The notes under the pieces are model-generated. The model searched no databases. It saw only the letters and a program-made list of their open reading frames with translations, and was not told the DNA's origin. Below, in pieces: positions 12,263 to 23,399 of a stretch of 64,000 nucleotides of DNA. The DNA lies in NCBI GenBank assembly GCA_944990035.1, contig CALYLX010000079.1, forward strand, positions 372,001-436,000, written 5' to 3'. The translations under genes were made by a program, and so were the position numbers. Each line of letters opens with the position of its first letter. The first letter of the stretch is position 1. The stretch is from Clitopilus passeckerianus. Its lineage: Eukaryota; Basidiomycota; Agaricomycetes; Agaricales; Entolomataceae.

Positions 12263-12274
12263 GGGCCCATAACC
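12263..12274 (-). other. Primer-binding site of the copia element (half initiator-tRNA type)
   Basis: Read on the element strand it is GGTTATGGGCCC, directly after the LTR end. It is complementary to the anticodon stem-loop of eukaryotic initiator tRNA-Met (GGGCCCATAACC, anticodon CAT) and not to the tRNA 3' end. Drosophila copia uses a 5' half of this tRNA as primer, and this site fits that scheme. Confidence 0.7.
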
Positions 12275-12619
12275 TGTCGAGCAAGCATGCCTTCCAGCGA
12301 GGGAAGTTGCAGATGACCCTTTTTCCTATGAGGGTCCTAAGTGACCATCTGCATCAGTGATGGGTTACGTCTCCGCTGTTCAATTGGTTCGCTTGCTGCT
12401 AGATTGCCTCTTTGGGCCAACGCTCCACAGAAGTTGCATCATAGACCCATGTATGGTATACACACACATGGTCCCTTCCTCAACTATCACTGCCAAATAC
12501 ATGGCCATCACGCTCTATGGTCATTTGTACAGCCACTCTCATCTGTACACTTTGCCATTCCTCACTTCCCCACACTTTCTTCTCAAAGTTACGGGTTCAT
12601 ACACGCATATGTATACTAA
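12275..12619 (-). repeat. 5' LTR of the copia element (outer boundary uncertain)
   Basis: The boundary next to the primer site is clear: TGTCGAGCAAGCATGCC begins at 12275 on the plus strand. The same terminal 50 bp recur at 12625, in the solo LTR. The two then diverge, so they are different subfamilies. The outer end is not defined, because the neighbouring solo LTR starts at 12625 and may be nested in it. Confidence 0.55.
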
Positions 12620-12624
12620 TAGAC

Positions 12625-13018
12625 TGTCGAGCAAGCATGCCTTCCAGCAAGAGAAGTTGCGGACGACCCTTACCTTGAGCTAGGTGTGGGCTTGTGAAGT
12701 AAGAGCAAACTATGTAATAAGACTAAAGAAGTCTCCAATGTATTGGGGTAAAGTACGTAGGTTTATATACATAAGGAGAGTGTGCACAGACCATGTATAT
12801 GTAAGCATATCTAGAATGTTCTGTGCTAAATATAGTACGGAAGTGACACGGAATGAGTCATAAGTAGTCATGAAGTGTCACGTGAGTTGCCATGAGGCAT
12901 ATTCGTAAGAAGACGTAATAATGGTGCAATATGGCGCAATACTAATCATGTGATGTCACGTGATTAGTCATGTGATGTCACGTGATTAGTCATGTGAGTG
13001 GTACACGTCAATTCAACA
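12625..13018 (-). mobile_element. Solo LTR of a related copia subfamily
   Basis: It is 394 bp with TG...CA ends on the plus strand and TAGAC on both sides (12620-12624 and 13019-13023). Its first 50 bp match the 5' LTR start at 12275. A TATA-like GTATATAAAC (minus strand, about 12771-12780) marks its promoter. It contains three TCACGTGA palindromes. Its target site lies in or next to the older copia LTR. Confidence 0.85.
12945..12998. repeat. 22 bp tandem repeat with TCACGTGA palindromes in the copia LTR
   Basis: The unit TCATGTGATGTCACGTGATT recurs with a 22 bp period. TCACGTGA is seen at 12956-12963 and 12978-12985, and a third lies upstream at 12878-12885. The core CACGTG is the E-box bound by bHLH factors, so this may act as an LTR enhancer. 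The enhancer role is inference. Confidence 0.65.
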
Positions 13019-13780
13019 TAGACCTCATACAGTACTCCACTAGACTACTAATTACCTGTGCGCTCACAGGAGGACGAAATAACGCCAAAAACGGGTTTGA
13101 TCCAATATTGAAACTCCGCTTTGGCCGATCCTACCTATGCCTAAGTCAAGGAAGCACTTATTCTCGCCCTCTGCATGGTGATAAACTGCTGGAGGTAGTT
13201 CTAATAGATATATATACTATATTCCGTTTGAGAAAACACCATATTTTGAGGCGGAACTTTACTGAGAATAAGGTGTGCATGTGAGTGATCATGCCGAAAA
13301 TGCCATCAATTCTGAAAAACCTATCTCATTCTGCATTTCAGCTGCTTATAGTTCTAGGCGGTGGTCAGAGGTGTGGATATGCTATATTTATGGTATGGAA
13401 CAAGAATTAAGTGAATTGGTTCGTGGAAGTCGAGATATTGCGGAAACAATTTTGGGTGTACAGAAGAAACACTTTACCTGCCGTGCCATGCCTTTGGTCC
13501 TCAACTACACCTCTGAAGTTGAAGTTGAACGTTGAACCACTGTCAATGACCTGTCTTCTCGTACAATGAATGCCGAATGTACATCTTCAAGTTGGCCGTT
13601 ACAAACATTATCGGACAACCAGTCGGCTTCAGAGCCTTATGGACAACATGTCGCGCATCATACAGGAACTTGAGAACATGTAGTAATCAAAAGTAGGCTG
13701 TGGTTCATTGCATCTCAGAGTATAGATAACGCGGGTAGAGGAAGTCACCATAATAAAGTAAACTCCAGACTCGTAAACCG
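13019..13780. other. Stretch without a recognised gene
   Basis: This lies between the solo LTR and the relic at 13.8 kb. I find only short open frames and no splice pattern. Confidence 0.35.
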
Positions 13781-13789
13781 CCATGCGAA

Positions 13790-14110
13790 GCATTGGCCAT
13801 CCCCACAAGTTATGTTTTGCCGGATCGGCATCGACACTGGAACTGCCGGACCAATGAGGGCTCGAGATATCTCGCGGATCATCAAACCATCGATATCGCA
13901 TTGCCACAATCTCGTAGAATCCTCCGCATTCTGGTATTCATTGACATGGGTATCACAGAATGCGTCCTCGCACAAGCGTAAGCTGATATTCCGTAGTAGA
14001 ACCACCTGTATTAGGTAGGAAATGACATTGTTATTGTACGGAAATGTTACATTTCGCGTAAATATACGGTTAACCGTGGCAGCGCCGTGTCAACGTACCT
14101 ACACACCACG
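13790..14110. repeat. Dispersed relic, paired with 57.1-57.4 kb
   Basis: The stretch from TGCCGGACCAA through CTCGCGGATCATC resembles 57139-57240 (TGCCGGACCAG, CTCGCGCATCATC). Both copies are followed about 200 bp later by TTCGCGTAAATATA and GCCGTGTCA. The weak peptide similarity around SRII suggests a decayed coding family, but no frame is intact here. The nature of the family is unknown. Confidence 0.45.
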
Positions 14111-14429
14111 ATCCGACGGTGGTGTTCTGAGGAGGGTGAGCAAGCAAGACGAGAGACCAAATCGGTTTCAATGTTGGCGTATAGCTTGGCCTTCGCAAAC
14201 AACTTGGGCTTATTCAAATATCCCCCCCTTCTTGAAATTTCACGTCCTCTCTCCCCTTCTGAAGTAGCTTTAGCTAGAGAATGAATGAACGTCCAACATC
14301 ATTCAGCAAATAAAGTTAGGATATGTAATTAGGCCGAGACGAAAATATAAACGTTGAGCTGGTTCTAGTAGTACAAATTAAACGCAAACGGAATTCATAG
14401 AGTATGCACAAATTAAAAGCAAACGACCT

Positions 14430-16227
14430 TCATACATGCCTTTGCCACTGCTGGCCACTCTCCTGTCGGATATGCCATTCATTTTGACTCGGGGATGTGC
14501 TCGCTCGTGCAGCTTCAATATCCACGGCACCCGTTGTACCCAAGGTAAACAAACCGAACAGGAAGCTAATGCCACCCTCTATCCGGCTTTCTATCCGAGA
14601 GAAGTAACCATTGGTCGCAGCAGCCGTTCCGATGCTGGGGGATTGGTGTTCCGTGCGTTTCAGGTTGCGCATCTTTTTTGCAGCTCCGATAAAGGCCTGG
14701 GCTCTATTAGTGACCGAAACTCTCAAGCTCATGGTGGAATAAACCTACCGGATCTGCTGCTGCAAGCAAACCATATGCTAAGGGTCGTAGGCCATAGAAT
14801 GTCAAGTCTAAGACAGCAACTCTCGTTTGAAATACAGACAATGTAATGAATACTTTCACGTACTCAAAATCAAAAGACGAAAATCCTGGACGGACCTTGT
14901 GAGCGTGAAACTCAGCTACGGTAGATAGAAGATAGTCACCAAACGGGTTTCCAGCCCAGTCGCAGCCCCATAAAGGTCAAGGGCAACTGTCGAGTAGTTT
15001 GCAAGGAAGGATGTTATGGGATACATGACTGTCCGGGCTTTGTCAGAACAGAATGCGAAAGCAGAAATCCTTTTTGCTACTCACCAATTCTCAGGACCAG
15101 CCTCTTGAACCTAGGATCTTCTGTCATCGACAAGGGTGTACTCAACACCTGGTGCTGAGTATTGTCGGCATGGGTGGTGGTGGTGGTGGTGGTGCGCTCC
15201 TCCAGTAGCGGTCTTGGACTATCTGCCGGCACGCATCCCCTGGGAAGAGGCCGATCGCTGAGTAGGCGCTTGAGTTTTTTCTGGTGGAGACGTTAGTATA
15301 CTCACTGACAGATGAGAAACCCGCATTGGGAACTCACTTCGGACCGATACAGCCATATGAGCACCACAATAGAAGAGAAGGCTTCAAGGGTAGCCGCGAG
15401 CGCAATCCAGAATGACTGCGTCCCTATAATCCATCTGAGGCGTTCTGCCGAGTCCGGATTGCTGTACCAGCATGTTGCGCTAATGGGACTCCAGCTTAAC
15501 AAAGGATTGCGTCAGTACATGTCAGATCATGGTAGAAGGAACCCCACCCGAACTCGCCAAGTGCAAAAGTTGGGACTGTCAATAATAGACTTAAGCAGGT
15601 CGTCCCCATAATGTAATACTTTTCCAACTTCTTCCCGTTCATGCTGTGAACGAGTACAAGGCTGGAAATGCCGTAAGGGCTTTGTTCTATTGACGCATCG
15701 TGAGCAAGAACATACTGTAGATTAACTGCAATGCATGTAGTAGAGAACGTGGCAAACAATAATGTCAACTAAATGAGGGTCGCCATAAGTCCACATAATG
15801 GTTGCCTATAACGGGGCTTTGCGCTTACATTAACGAAGAAGGCGCCGACACCACATCCTTGGCCCGGCCGTGCTACAGCAAATGCAATGCCAAACCCGAC
15901 GCTGAACAATAGGGAGTTTGAGCCGTTGGGCCCTGTCGATTCCGGCTCAATTGAGAGAAGACACGTACTTCGCGATAAGAGAATATGAAAGTAGCCGGAA
16001 GCTCACTCGATCGAGTAACTGCCTCGACCGTCTGGGAAGAGCAACCAGCGCATACGCAATCAGCACTAGTGTGCACATGGCGGTGCCTGGGATCGTTGAT
16101 GCATAGGCAAATACACCTCTGTACGAGAACAATCAGCTCGCTGGCTGGAACTTGGGATAGAAGGCAATGCTCACGCAAAGTTGATCTCAGACTCGGTCAC
16201 TCTAAAGGATCCGTCTTCATGCGACAT
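14430..16227 (-). CDS. Seven-transmembrane G-protein-coupled receptor-like protein
   Basis: Nine exons close in frame (432 residues): 16227-16175, 16118-15969, 15901-15829, 15768-15548, 15494-15338, 15280-15085, 15028-14920, 14821-14749, 14696-14430. Seven hydrophobic segments can be counted: GVFAYASTIPGTAMCTLVL, SYSLIANVGFGIAFAV, LTLLFATFSTTCIAVNLQYV, YIMGTTCLSLLLTVPTFAL, SFWIALAATLEAFSSIVVLI, YPITSFLANYSTVALDLYG and DLTFYGLRPLAYGLLAA. The first loop is basic (LPRRSRQLLDR), as in fungal cAMP-receptor-like and Git3-like receptors. A long third loop holds seven Thr codons in a row, and the cytoplasmic tail is about 90 residues. It should sit in the plasma membrane and signal through a heterotrimeric G protein; the ligand is unknown. 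The exon 2/3 join uses the acceptor at 15902, and the exon 7/8 intron has a weak donor (GTAGCT). Confidence 0.8.
15173..15193 (-). repeat. (ACC)7 microsatellite in the receptor gene
   Basis: Seven ACC codons encode a run of threonines in the third intracellular loop of the receptor. Trinucleotide length changes here would keep frame. Confidence 0.85.
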
Positions 16228-18559
16228 TTTTCTTCCAGAAGCAGTACACTAGAGGACATCCACAAGTGAAACACCAGTGGACTGGGGGGGATCTGACAGA
16301 GGGATGAACAAGAAGGAGGAGGATAAATACCGGGGACCACGCACTGGAAAAAGCTGAAACACCAACTCTGCAAGAACTGAGGCCAGCAGTTCCGGGGTCC
16401 CCGTACTTTTCAGGAGAAAACGCTCATCTTTGGCACAAGCGCTCACATATATTGAAGCACTGACGACTCAGTCCTCGATACCACATCTACTTACGTTTTC
16501 TTTACAAAATTAGAGGAAAGAATCGAATACTTACTTCTGCTATTGAATGGTCTTCAAGATCTTGGACCCCTTCCAGTTCTCCGTTGTAGTTTTGGCCAAT
16601 TTGCCTGTGTGCACAACGATTCCTCAGATGACTATGGGCGCAAATTGAGCGTAAATGAATTGATCACACTTACCATAAGTACGGAACCGATGAAGTGGGT
16701 GTGTGTGGGTGTGCGTTGGTGGAAGTACCTTCAAATTGACTTGGCGATCACTGCTGCGTTTCATCTCCTGGGGGTTTATGCTGTTCATTTCCGACGGGAT
16801 CTTTCGATCGGCTGCCTCGTGTTGGTGGCAATGTGGCCCATTGTAAATCAATGCAGTAAAAGGGCCGCGCTTAATTTTGACGCCTAAGCGCCCGATGATC
16901 CACCAAGAATTAAACGTGTTCCGGGAAGATAATCCGCTCTATCCGGGGGTGAGAACTCCGCCCCCTCCAGACAAATCCTCGCCGTCAATGGCCAAAAACG
17001 TGTTTGTGCTCGCGTTTTTCTTCCTCGGAAGAGTTCGGTACCAATATTCTTGAACAAAGGGGTTGTGGGTGGAACCCAAACCACCAGTCGCAGAAGATAA
17101 CGAGTGAATTGTTTGATGGAAACAAGGTGTAAGACGTACCGAGACCATGTTCTTGATGGATACTCTAATAGATTGACATCGGAGGTCGAGGATCACGCCT
17201 TTGCTGCACGCGCTATTTACCAACCCCAACACACAGCCTCCAGGAGGTGCCAATAACGTTAATAAACAAAATTCTATGGGTTGGGCAAGGGTTGTATTCC
17301 GGGTTACTGGCAGTAACAACCAATTTAATTCATGTAGCGGGTTCCGGGTACGGGACAAGCCTATATAATGATAATGTTGCACTTTACCCCCAAAACGCCC
17401 ATTGTATTCATTTCCCAATACAGTAACAATTCATGATCTTCGCTCCACGAGAAACCCTGCATCTCCTCCGCCTACACCTGATCTTCCGCCTCCTTTGCTC
17501 GCACCCCCTGCATAACTCCACGACGTGGTGATGTTACGAGTACAGAGAGGTATTGTCGGAAGAGACCATGGCTCCAGAGTCGCGTTAGCTTAAATGTATG
17601 GAGACTAAGGTACAGGGTATGACTGACGTCTTGGTAAGGGTACCGTTGACGACGCATCGTGTTGCCAACGGAGGAACGACAGGGGGCATCCTCGAGTCGA
17701 GGCCGAGGAAGAGAAGTATGATGTACAAGTCTCCAGTCTAACGGCTCATCAGGTTGAAGCGGAGATCAACGAAATGAAAACCAAGAGGGAAAATTGCGTA
17801 CTAGTCTATCACCTTCCCGGATTGATCACCCCCCGCTCCCGCCTCCTCACGCCAAACCATATCCTGACTCCAGGCATTCCCTCACCGTGATTCGCCTTTC
17901 TTCCTTCCGTATCTCGACAACTCTGAGACATGTTGGCGAGCCGGGAGGATATAAAGGAGCCGAGAGCTAGAGTACCTCGGACCATTAGAGCAGCTCTGGA
18001 GAGACGGAGGAAATAGAGTCGGTACCATGTACATTTGTTACTCGAAGCGAAGGAAGAACGAGTATAGATCTTGATACCCTAATAGCCTCGAAACTTTCGA
18101 GGTGGCGACCACTAGAGGAGGAGGTATTAGCCGAAACTCACGAGGGCGGATACAGGAGGAACAAAGTGAACGTACCATCGTATCAGACCCTGTGGTCAAA
18201 TCATCCCATTGCATTCAGAAGAAAGCAAGGGCGGGAGCGGAGGGGATGGTTAAGATCGCTAGGCCGAGACGAATTTCTTGGCTAAGTAGAACGGTAGATT
18301 AGACCCACGGGTCCATGAAGAAGTTGTGGGTCACGTACAGGTAGATAGACCAGCAAATTGCTCAACAGCATCCCCACTTCCTCGAACCTTCTAGGACTTG
18401 TCGATTTTAACTCCTCCAGACGGGGCATATTGTTGGTTGACGTAGTGCGTGGTACAGACAAAGGGCCAAGGAACGACAATAGGTTGGAATACTAAGGTTG
18501 GATGAGTTGAGCCGAGGTGTGTGTGTGTGATCCAAACGTACGAGGTAGAAGCTTTCTAT
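16228..18559. other. Intergenic region
   Basis: No convincing gene is visible in these 2.3 kb. Open frames on both strands are short and overlap each other, without splice structure or domains. The part next to 16227 must contain the receptor promoter. Confidence 0.35.
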
Positions 18560-18699
18560 TGGGTGAGTATACGTTGAAGGGAAATCATCTAAAGCAAGCA
18601 AGTCGTTGGTTGGAGAAAGCCCAAGAGCGAAGTGAGTATTCGCTACGAGATGACGAGATGAGATTCAGAGAAAAGAAGTTGGAATGAATTCTGGTGAAG

Positions 18700-18910
18700 T
18701 AATATGACGTGTTTGCCCAAATCCATGGTGAGGAACGAGCAAAACCGGCGAGATAGATGAGAGACGGCTGATGTTGGGTTTAGGGCAGGCTGCGTCGCGT
18801 TGGTGCCTGGCGCTACGTCATCCTAGCGATCGATCGTGCCTTTTTCGCTCTTGCTCTTTTCTGCCTTCGCCGTCCCGTTCAACGTTCAACGTATGCTTTC
18901 ATCCTGTGAG
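18700..18910 (+). repeat. Dispersed repeat copy 1 (TACGTCA family)
   Basis: It contains GGGTTTAGGGCAGG, then TGCCTGGCGCTACGTCATC (18804-18822), then a T/C-rich run. The same order occurs near 22.7, 32.3 and 35.1 kb, always on the plus strand. TACGTCA resembles a CRE/ATF half site. It could be a conserved promoter of a decayed gene family or a non-autonomous mobile element. Confidence 0.6.
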
Positions 18911-19709
18911 CGAATCCATGGGTGTTTCTAAGCTCGAGAACAAGCAGTCTAATTTCCCAGGGATTGGAAGCCGTAGGACATGTTGGCCAAGCTACACGCG
19001 AGAGAAAAGCAACACAGCAAGGTCGCGTTCTGTGGAAGACGCGGATTGATGGCAGTTTAGGGCAGGTTATGTCATGCTTTGGTGTGAACGACCCCCGCCG
19101 CCAAGTGCGTTCCCAAGCTTCTGGCTGACTTCTGGATCCTTTACCATTGTTCCTCTTACAGATAGCGCTTAAAATGAGTATTCGGGTACCAACTCTGGAC
19201 GTCAGTTGGGATGTAATACCCCAGAGAATGCAAACCACATTCGTAGCCTAATGATAACATATTCGGTGATTTTTTACATTCCCGCCCACACTCTCCGAAA
19301 CGTTTCTCGAGGCTTTGCTTACTACTGGTGTGAAAAGAATTTCCGGTAATATCCAACTTCTCAGAGCCATGCTCAACAAAACGAGGCATCACTGGAGCAG
19401 ATGGCTATGAGGCAGACTTGATCGGCTCTGAGCCTCGTCAACAGCGCCATGGTGCTTCTTTGATCAGAAATCCCAGCAGATCAGCATAGCGTCCAACGTT
19501 CACCGACATCTGAGGGCTATGCTATGTCTCAGGTCTTCGATGAACAACCATTTTTGCACAGGTCTAGAAGCAGCGATAATTGCTTCCTATCATCTTCCGA
19601 TCCGATGTGGACAAATCAGACATGCACTGGGAGATTATATATCGCAAAACCCTGGTTTCCGACTAGCTGATCACTTGTTCTTTCTCGCAGCGACTTCAAC
19701 AATATCGGG

Positions 19710-21339
19710 ATGTCATTGGGCGGGGATAGTCTACCCCAACGATACCTTGGCCAGAAGGCGTTTCGATTCAATCCCCCTGGACCTGCTGGCATTACTCTTA
19801 GCTTTCACGGTCCTATAAACTATCATCACACTGCATTTGAACCAATGATTGCGCTATTAGTCACGTCAGGTATGCTCGTTGGTAAGCCTTATTTCTTACG
19901 CAATATCGACAGTACAGACCTAAGACACCTTCATTGATGCTTCTCCAGGTGTAGGAATGGTACTGCTCCTTTTGACAGCCTTGATCCACATGTAAGTCGA
20001 GTGGTATCCGCCCGTCAGACCTATTCGACTTATCCCGACATGCAGCAAACGCTGCAAGAAGCAAGCGGTCACATCTACTTTCTTTATCTTGGCGATCCTC
20101 GGTGGGGTGAACCTTCTGGCGCTAAGCGCTATGCACATCAAAGTCGTCAGACTAAGACTCGCATTGGAACCAGCGTATAGAGCTTACTCCTTATTACTCT
20201 CCGAAAAGGAAATTACGGCGTTTTACACGGCACTACATCAGCCTGCGCAGATCATTTCGCAACTCGAGAACATCAGCGTCTGTTCTCCCCGTCATTTTGT
20301 CCACACCAGGTAGCTGACGTCTCATCGTCACGTAGCTCGCGCTCTTGGAGTTTGTGATTTTGATACGCGTCCATACCTTGTTCTCTGACGAACAACGGAT
20401 ACAAAGGATAGTTCGGCTACTATCTCTCAGCTCTGGTAGTGAGTCGTTCCACGTAGGCGCAGGTGAAAACAGAGATTTAACGCCCCATAGCTAGTTTTAT
20501 CTTATCCACCGGCCTACAAATAGCCAATTCTCCACTCCCACTCCCTTTCCGTGAAGACGACAAAGCTTGGCTGATGATAGTCGAAGTATTTCATTTACAT
20601 GCATATCTTGCCGGATGCCTTTCGTTCATTGCAAGTGGATTCGCAACATGGACTTTTATTGCAAGATGGAGGTATCCATCGTAACCTGTACCAACGATCA
20701 GTGTTGTTAATTCTTCATCTTTTTAGGTACACTAAACGCCTTACAAATGGCACGGAATACCATGAACCGAGGAAGAACGAAGCCCTTCAACGACTGAAAA
20801 TTCTAATATACGCTGGGCTACTACTGGGACTTGCACAGGTTTGCCTTTTAGACGATGGAAGATGCCAAGACGTTGTGAAATTCTGAGAACCTTTTGGCAG
20901 CTTTCATGGTACATTTACTTCACTATCGTCAGCATCGACATAGACCAGAAAGTATTTCCTACGAAAGAGTATGACTATGTGCTACCCCGTTTCATCTTCT
21001 ACGCAGGATCGGTGAGCTCCTACTGACGTTAGGGGAACCCCAGCACTGATTCACATGCCTGTGTAGGCGCTCTACCCGATGGGAACTTCTGTTGCCATCC
21101 ATTGGAACACCCCGTCTGAGGAGATACACTGCGTCGACCTTTTTGATATCCCAGGGAACGAAGGTCAAGACATCCCTTTGGATGACCTATATATAGGTCC
21201 CAATCCATCTAGAGCGGATGATAACAACCACAGCGCTCCCCTTATCGACCTTGATACTCCGGATGTCAGAGCGGACAGTGATCGAGTGGCTGTTGAAATA
21301 CATGGATTAGATCAGTACGCACCGCAGGCAGTAGAGTAA
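19710..21339 (+). CDS. Seven-helix membrane protein, receptor-like
   Basis: Eight exons close in frame (408 residues): 19710-19881, 19949-19991, 20046-20277, 20336-20438, 20491-20671, 20727-20838, 20901-21011 and 21067-21339. Seven hydrophobic segments are visible: IALLVTSGMLV joined to GMVLLLLTALI, FFILAILGGVNLLALSAM, ALLEFVILIRV, SFILSTGLQIA, AGCLSFIASGFATWTFIA, ILIYAGLLLGLAQ with LSWYIYFTIVS, and FIFYAGSALYPMGTSVAI. A long acidic, Asp/Pro-rich tail of about 70 residues follows and is probably cytoplasmic. The layout is that of a serpentine receptor, but I cannot tie it to a named family. An in-frame ATG at 19845, right before the first helix, is an alternative start. No disabling change seen. 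Confidence 0.65.
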
Positions 21340-21744
21340 TGCCCGTGTTTGAAATCTGGATCGACGCCAAGCTTCAGGGTACTTGGTACGAATGAGTCCT
21401 CCCCAGATCTCCAACTACCGACGTTGTAACTGCTAAATATGACATTTTGTGTGAACATCTGTTTGTGTAGCGCCAACTCGGACTCAGATGTCTCATGGGT
21501 CAGAATCTCGACAACTTTGATTCTGTGACCAATGGCAATGGCAAAAGGCAGCAGGAAGAGACGAAAGAGGAAGGTTTGAGAGCAGATATAGGGCCTGTAT
21601 CAACAGTCATGATCGCCTTCGCCGTCGTTGTAGTAAGAGAGAGAGACAAAGAGAAAACGTGTGGCGAAAACTCGAGGTCACTCAAAGAGTCAATTGATCG
21701 CGCTTCACCACGATGACGCAGATCCAGAATGAGATGGAGGGGGA
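21340..21744. other. Intergenic region after the seven-helix gene
   Basis: No gene recognised. It holds the 3' flank of the seven-helix gene and runs into the BTB relic. Confidence 0.35.
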
Positions 21745-21749
21745 AACGG

Positions 21750-21850
21750 CGTGGCTCAGAAGTTGATAAACGACATTCATTCATTCACTCAGCAGCTTGA
21801 TGTGACACGATTTAGGGATATAAACAATTTCACCATAAAGTTCTATGATG
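21750..21850 (+). pseudogene. Tiny relic of a double-BTB gene 3' end
   Basis: The encoded QKLINDIHSFT resembles the C-terminus of the intact BTB protein at 28.5 kb (EKLINDIPSFSSFI). The DNA downstream also matches past the stop codon (TTGATGTGA, then GATATA...TTTACC-like sequence, compared with 28486-28530). Only about 100 bp remain. Confidence 0.4.
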
Positions 21851-22639
21851 TAGAACATTGTCAGCCAAATCTTGGGAGGCGTCCAAAGATCCAAAGATCC
21901 ATCGTTCCCGACCCCCATCCTCCGAGTTGTAAGGTTCAGGTTAAGACTGACATGAACGTACGGTACCATAGCTGCGGCGGACTTGACTCCTCGGATCGCA
22001 GAATTCCCTTGAGATCCTTACCAACTCGAACCAAGAGCGGGTAGACGCGTACTCTTAGTTTGAAGATCCGATGGTCCGGGCGTCGTATGGCCTGTCTTGG
22101 GAATGGCTAGAACAGATGTAGATGAAGTGTTAGTCAAGAAAGACAGAGGAGGGAAGTCAATGTAACTCACCAACAAGCGTCGCGTCGTACGTTCTCGGAA
22201 ACACGTCCCGTCATCAGGCGATAGGATAGCGCCAACGAGCCGCCTGAATGATCTATCGGGTAGTCGCGTACGGCGGTATCCTGTTTATGTTCACTCTACT
22301 CCGTGGGCCCTTTATGGAGGAATATCGATGGACGATGGGTGGGGGAGAAGAGAGGACGTTGGCATCGGAAGGAGTCCGGGGAGAAGCCGAAGTCGAGAAG
22401 TCAACGTTGAGAATGGGAAGAATCGTGTAATCGGAATCGGAATCATCCTTGGACTCGTAATGAGAGTGGAGGAGCGTCGAGGAGAGTCGAGGTAGAACGA
22501 CCCAAGAGAGCGAACGTAGACACTAGACTCTAGACTCATGGACACCAGAATGACAATGTGCCACTGCTAGCATGAGAGGAATTGGGTGCGTTCAGCCGGG
22601 CCGTAGTTGAGAGGGATCGTGACGTACTACTAGGTGGGA

Positions 22640-23060
22640 TCTTCTAATTTGAGAAGGTGTAGGTTGAGATATGTCAGAGAAAGGAAGAATATGACGTGTC
22701 CGTTGGAGTCCATAGATGAGGAAGATGAGAGTGAAACGAGACGACTGATGGCCGGGTTTAGGGCGAGCGTCGCGTGTGTGCCTGGCGCTACGTCATCCTT
22801 GCCATCAACTGTGTCTTTCTCTTTCTGTTTTCTGTCTCGTCTCGTTCACTTTTGGTACCTTTTCGAACCCGTGCTGCATGTTCCCCCAAGTAGATCCTGT
22901 GAAGATATCTCGCGTATCTCATTCATCTCGCTGGATTATTGATATGAGGTGAGGAACCTAGAGAATCGCATGAACAACACAATGGTGAGCAAACCCTTCC
23001 TCAAAATTAATCCTCTCTCAGCTAAAGCCTCGATTCGTTTAGCCTTTCTCTTTTCTCTTC
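22640..23060 (+). repeat. Dispersed repeat copy 2 (TACGTCA family)
   Basis: This is the best-preserved copy. GGGTTTAGGGCGAG is followed by TGCCTGGCGCTACGTCATC (22779-22797), a T/C-rich tract, and about 160 bp later GATATGAGGTGAGGAACC with GAGAATCGCATGAACAAC, then AATGGTGAGC, which looks like a splice donor. The second block recurs at 32.45 and 35.3 kb. Confidence 0.65.
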
Positions 23061-23399
23061 TCCGGACCCTCCTCTCGTCCGCCTCCAAGCCTTGTCTGCT
23101 CTTAGCCCACTGATGAGTCACCGTTGTCTACAAGCCCGCGCAAAGAGCCACTGCCTGTGCGCGAGGTTTAGAAATTGAGGACGTTGTGAAAGAACATGGG
23201 ATGAGCGACTTCCGAGCTGCTGCCGTACTATGCTACAAAACGTTAGTGTCCTATAAATTTGTCTCTCTGGACTTGGCGGCCTGACCTTCGCTTTCCTTAG
23301 GCTTGCCTCTATCGCTTGCTTCTCTGTCGGTCAATCTGACCTAACCCCTCACTGTCGCTCTTTTACCACATAACCGCGTTTCGGGGAATTGATTGCTAT

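Larger units (their letters stand above)
6790..12620 (-). mobile_element. Ty1/copia retrotransposon, 3'-truncated and decayed
   Basis: The element reads leftward. In element order it has the inner end of a 5' LTR (from 12275), a primer site (12274-12263), gag (ATG at 12038), protease, integrase and the start of reverse transcriptase, which stops abruptly near 6790. RNase H and the 3' LTR are missing. The order protease, integrase, reverse transcriptase is diagnostic of Ty1/copia. Two foreign solo LTRs (7068-7528 and 11451-11935) sit inside it with 5 bp target duplications, so they are younger than the element. It carries a TGA in gag, at least one frameshift near 10870, and several frame changes between 8008 and 7530. 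It cannot move by itself. Confidence 0.85.

Noticed and set aside
12945..12998. CRISPR-like array
   Set aside because: Only two adjacent 22 bp units without spacers, inside an LTR of a eukaryotic genome.
13745..14005. A minus-strand 86-codon gene
   Set aside because: The DNA is part of a dispersed relic with a diverged copy at 57.1 kb whose readable frame is on the other strand.
15829..15968. A suspected frameshift between receptor exons 2 and 3
   Set aside because: The first acceptor tried (about 15932) breaks the frame, but the acceptor at 15902 closes it and gives a sensible second helix, so no indel is needed.
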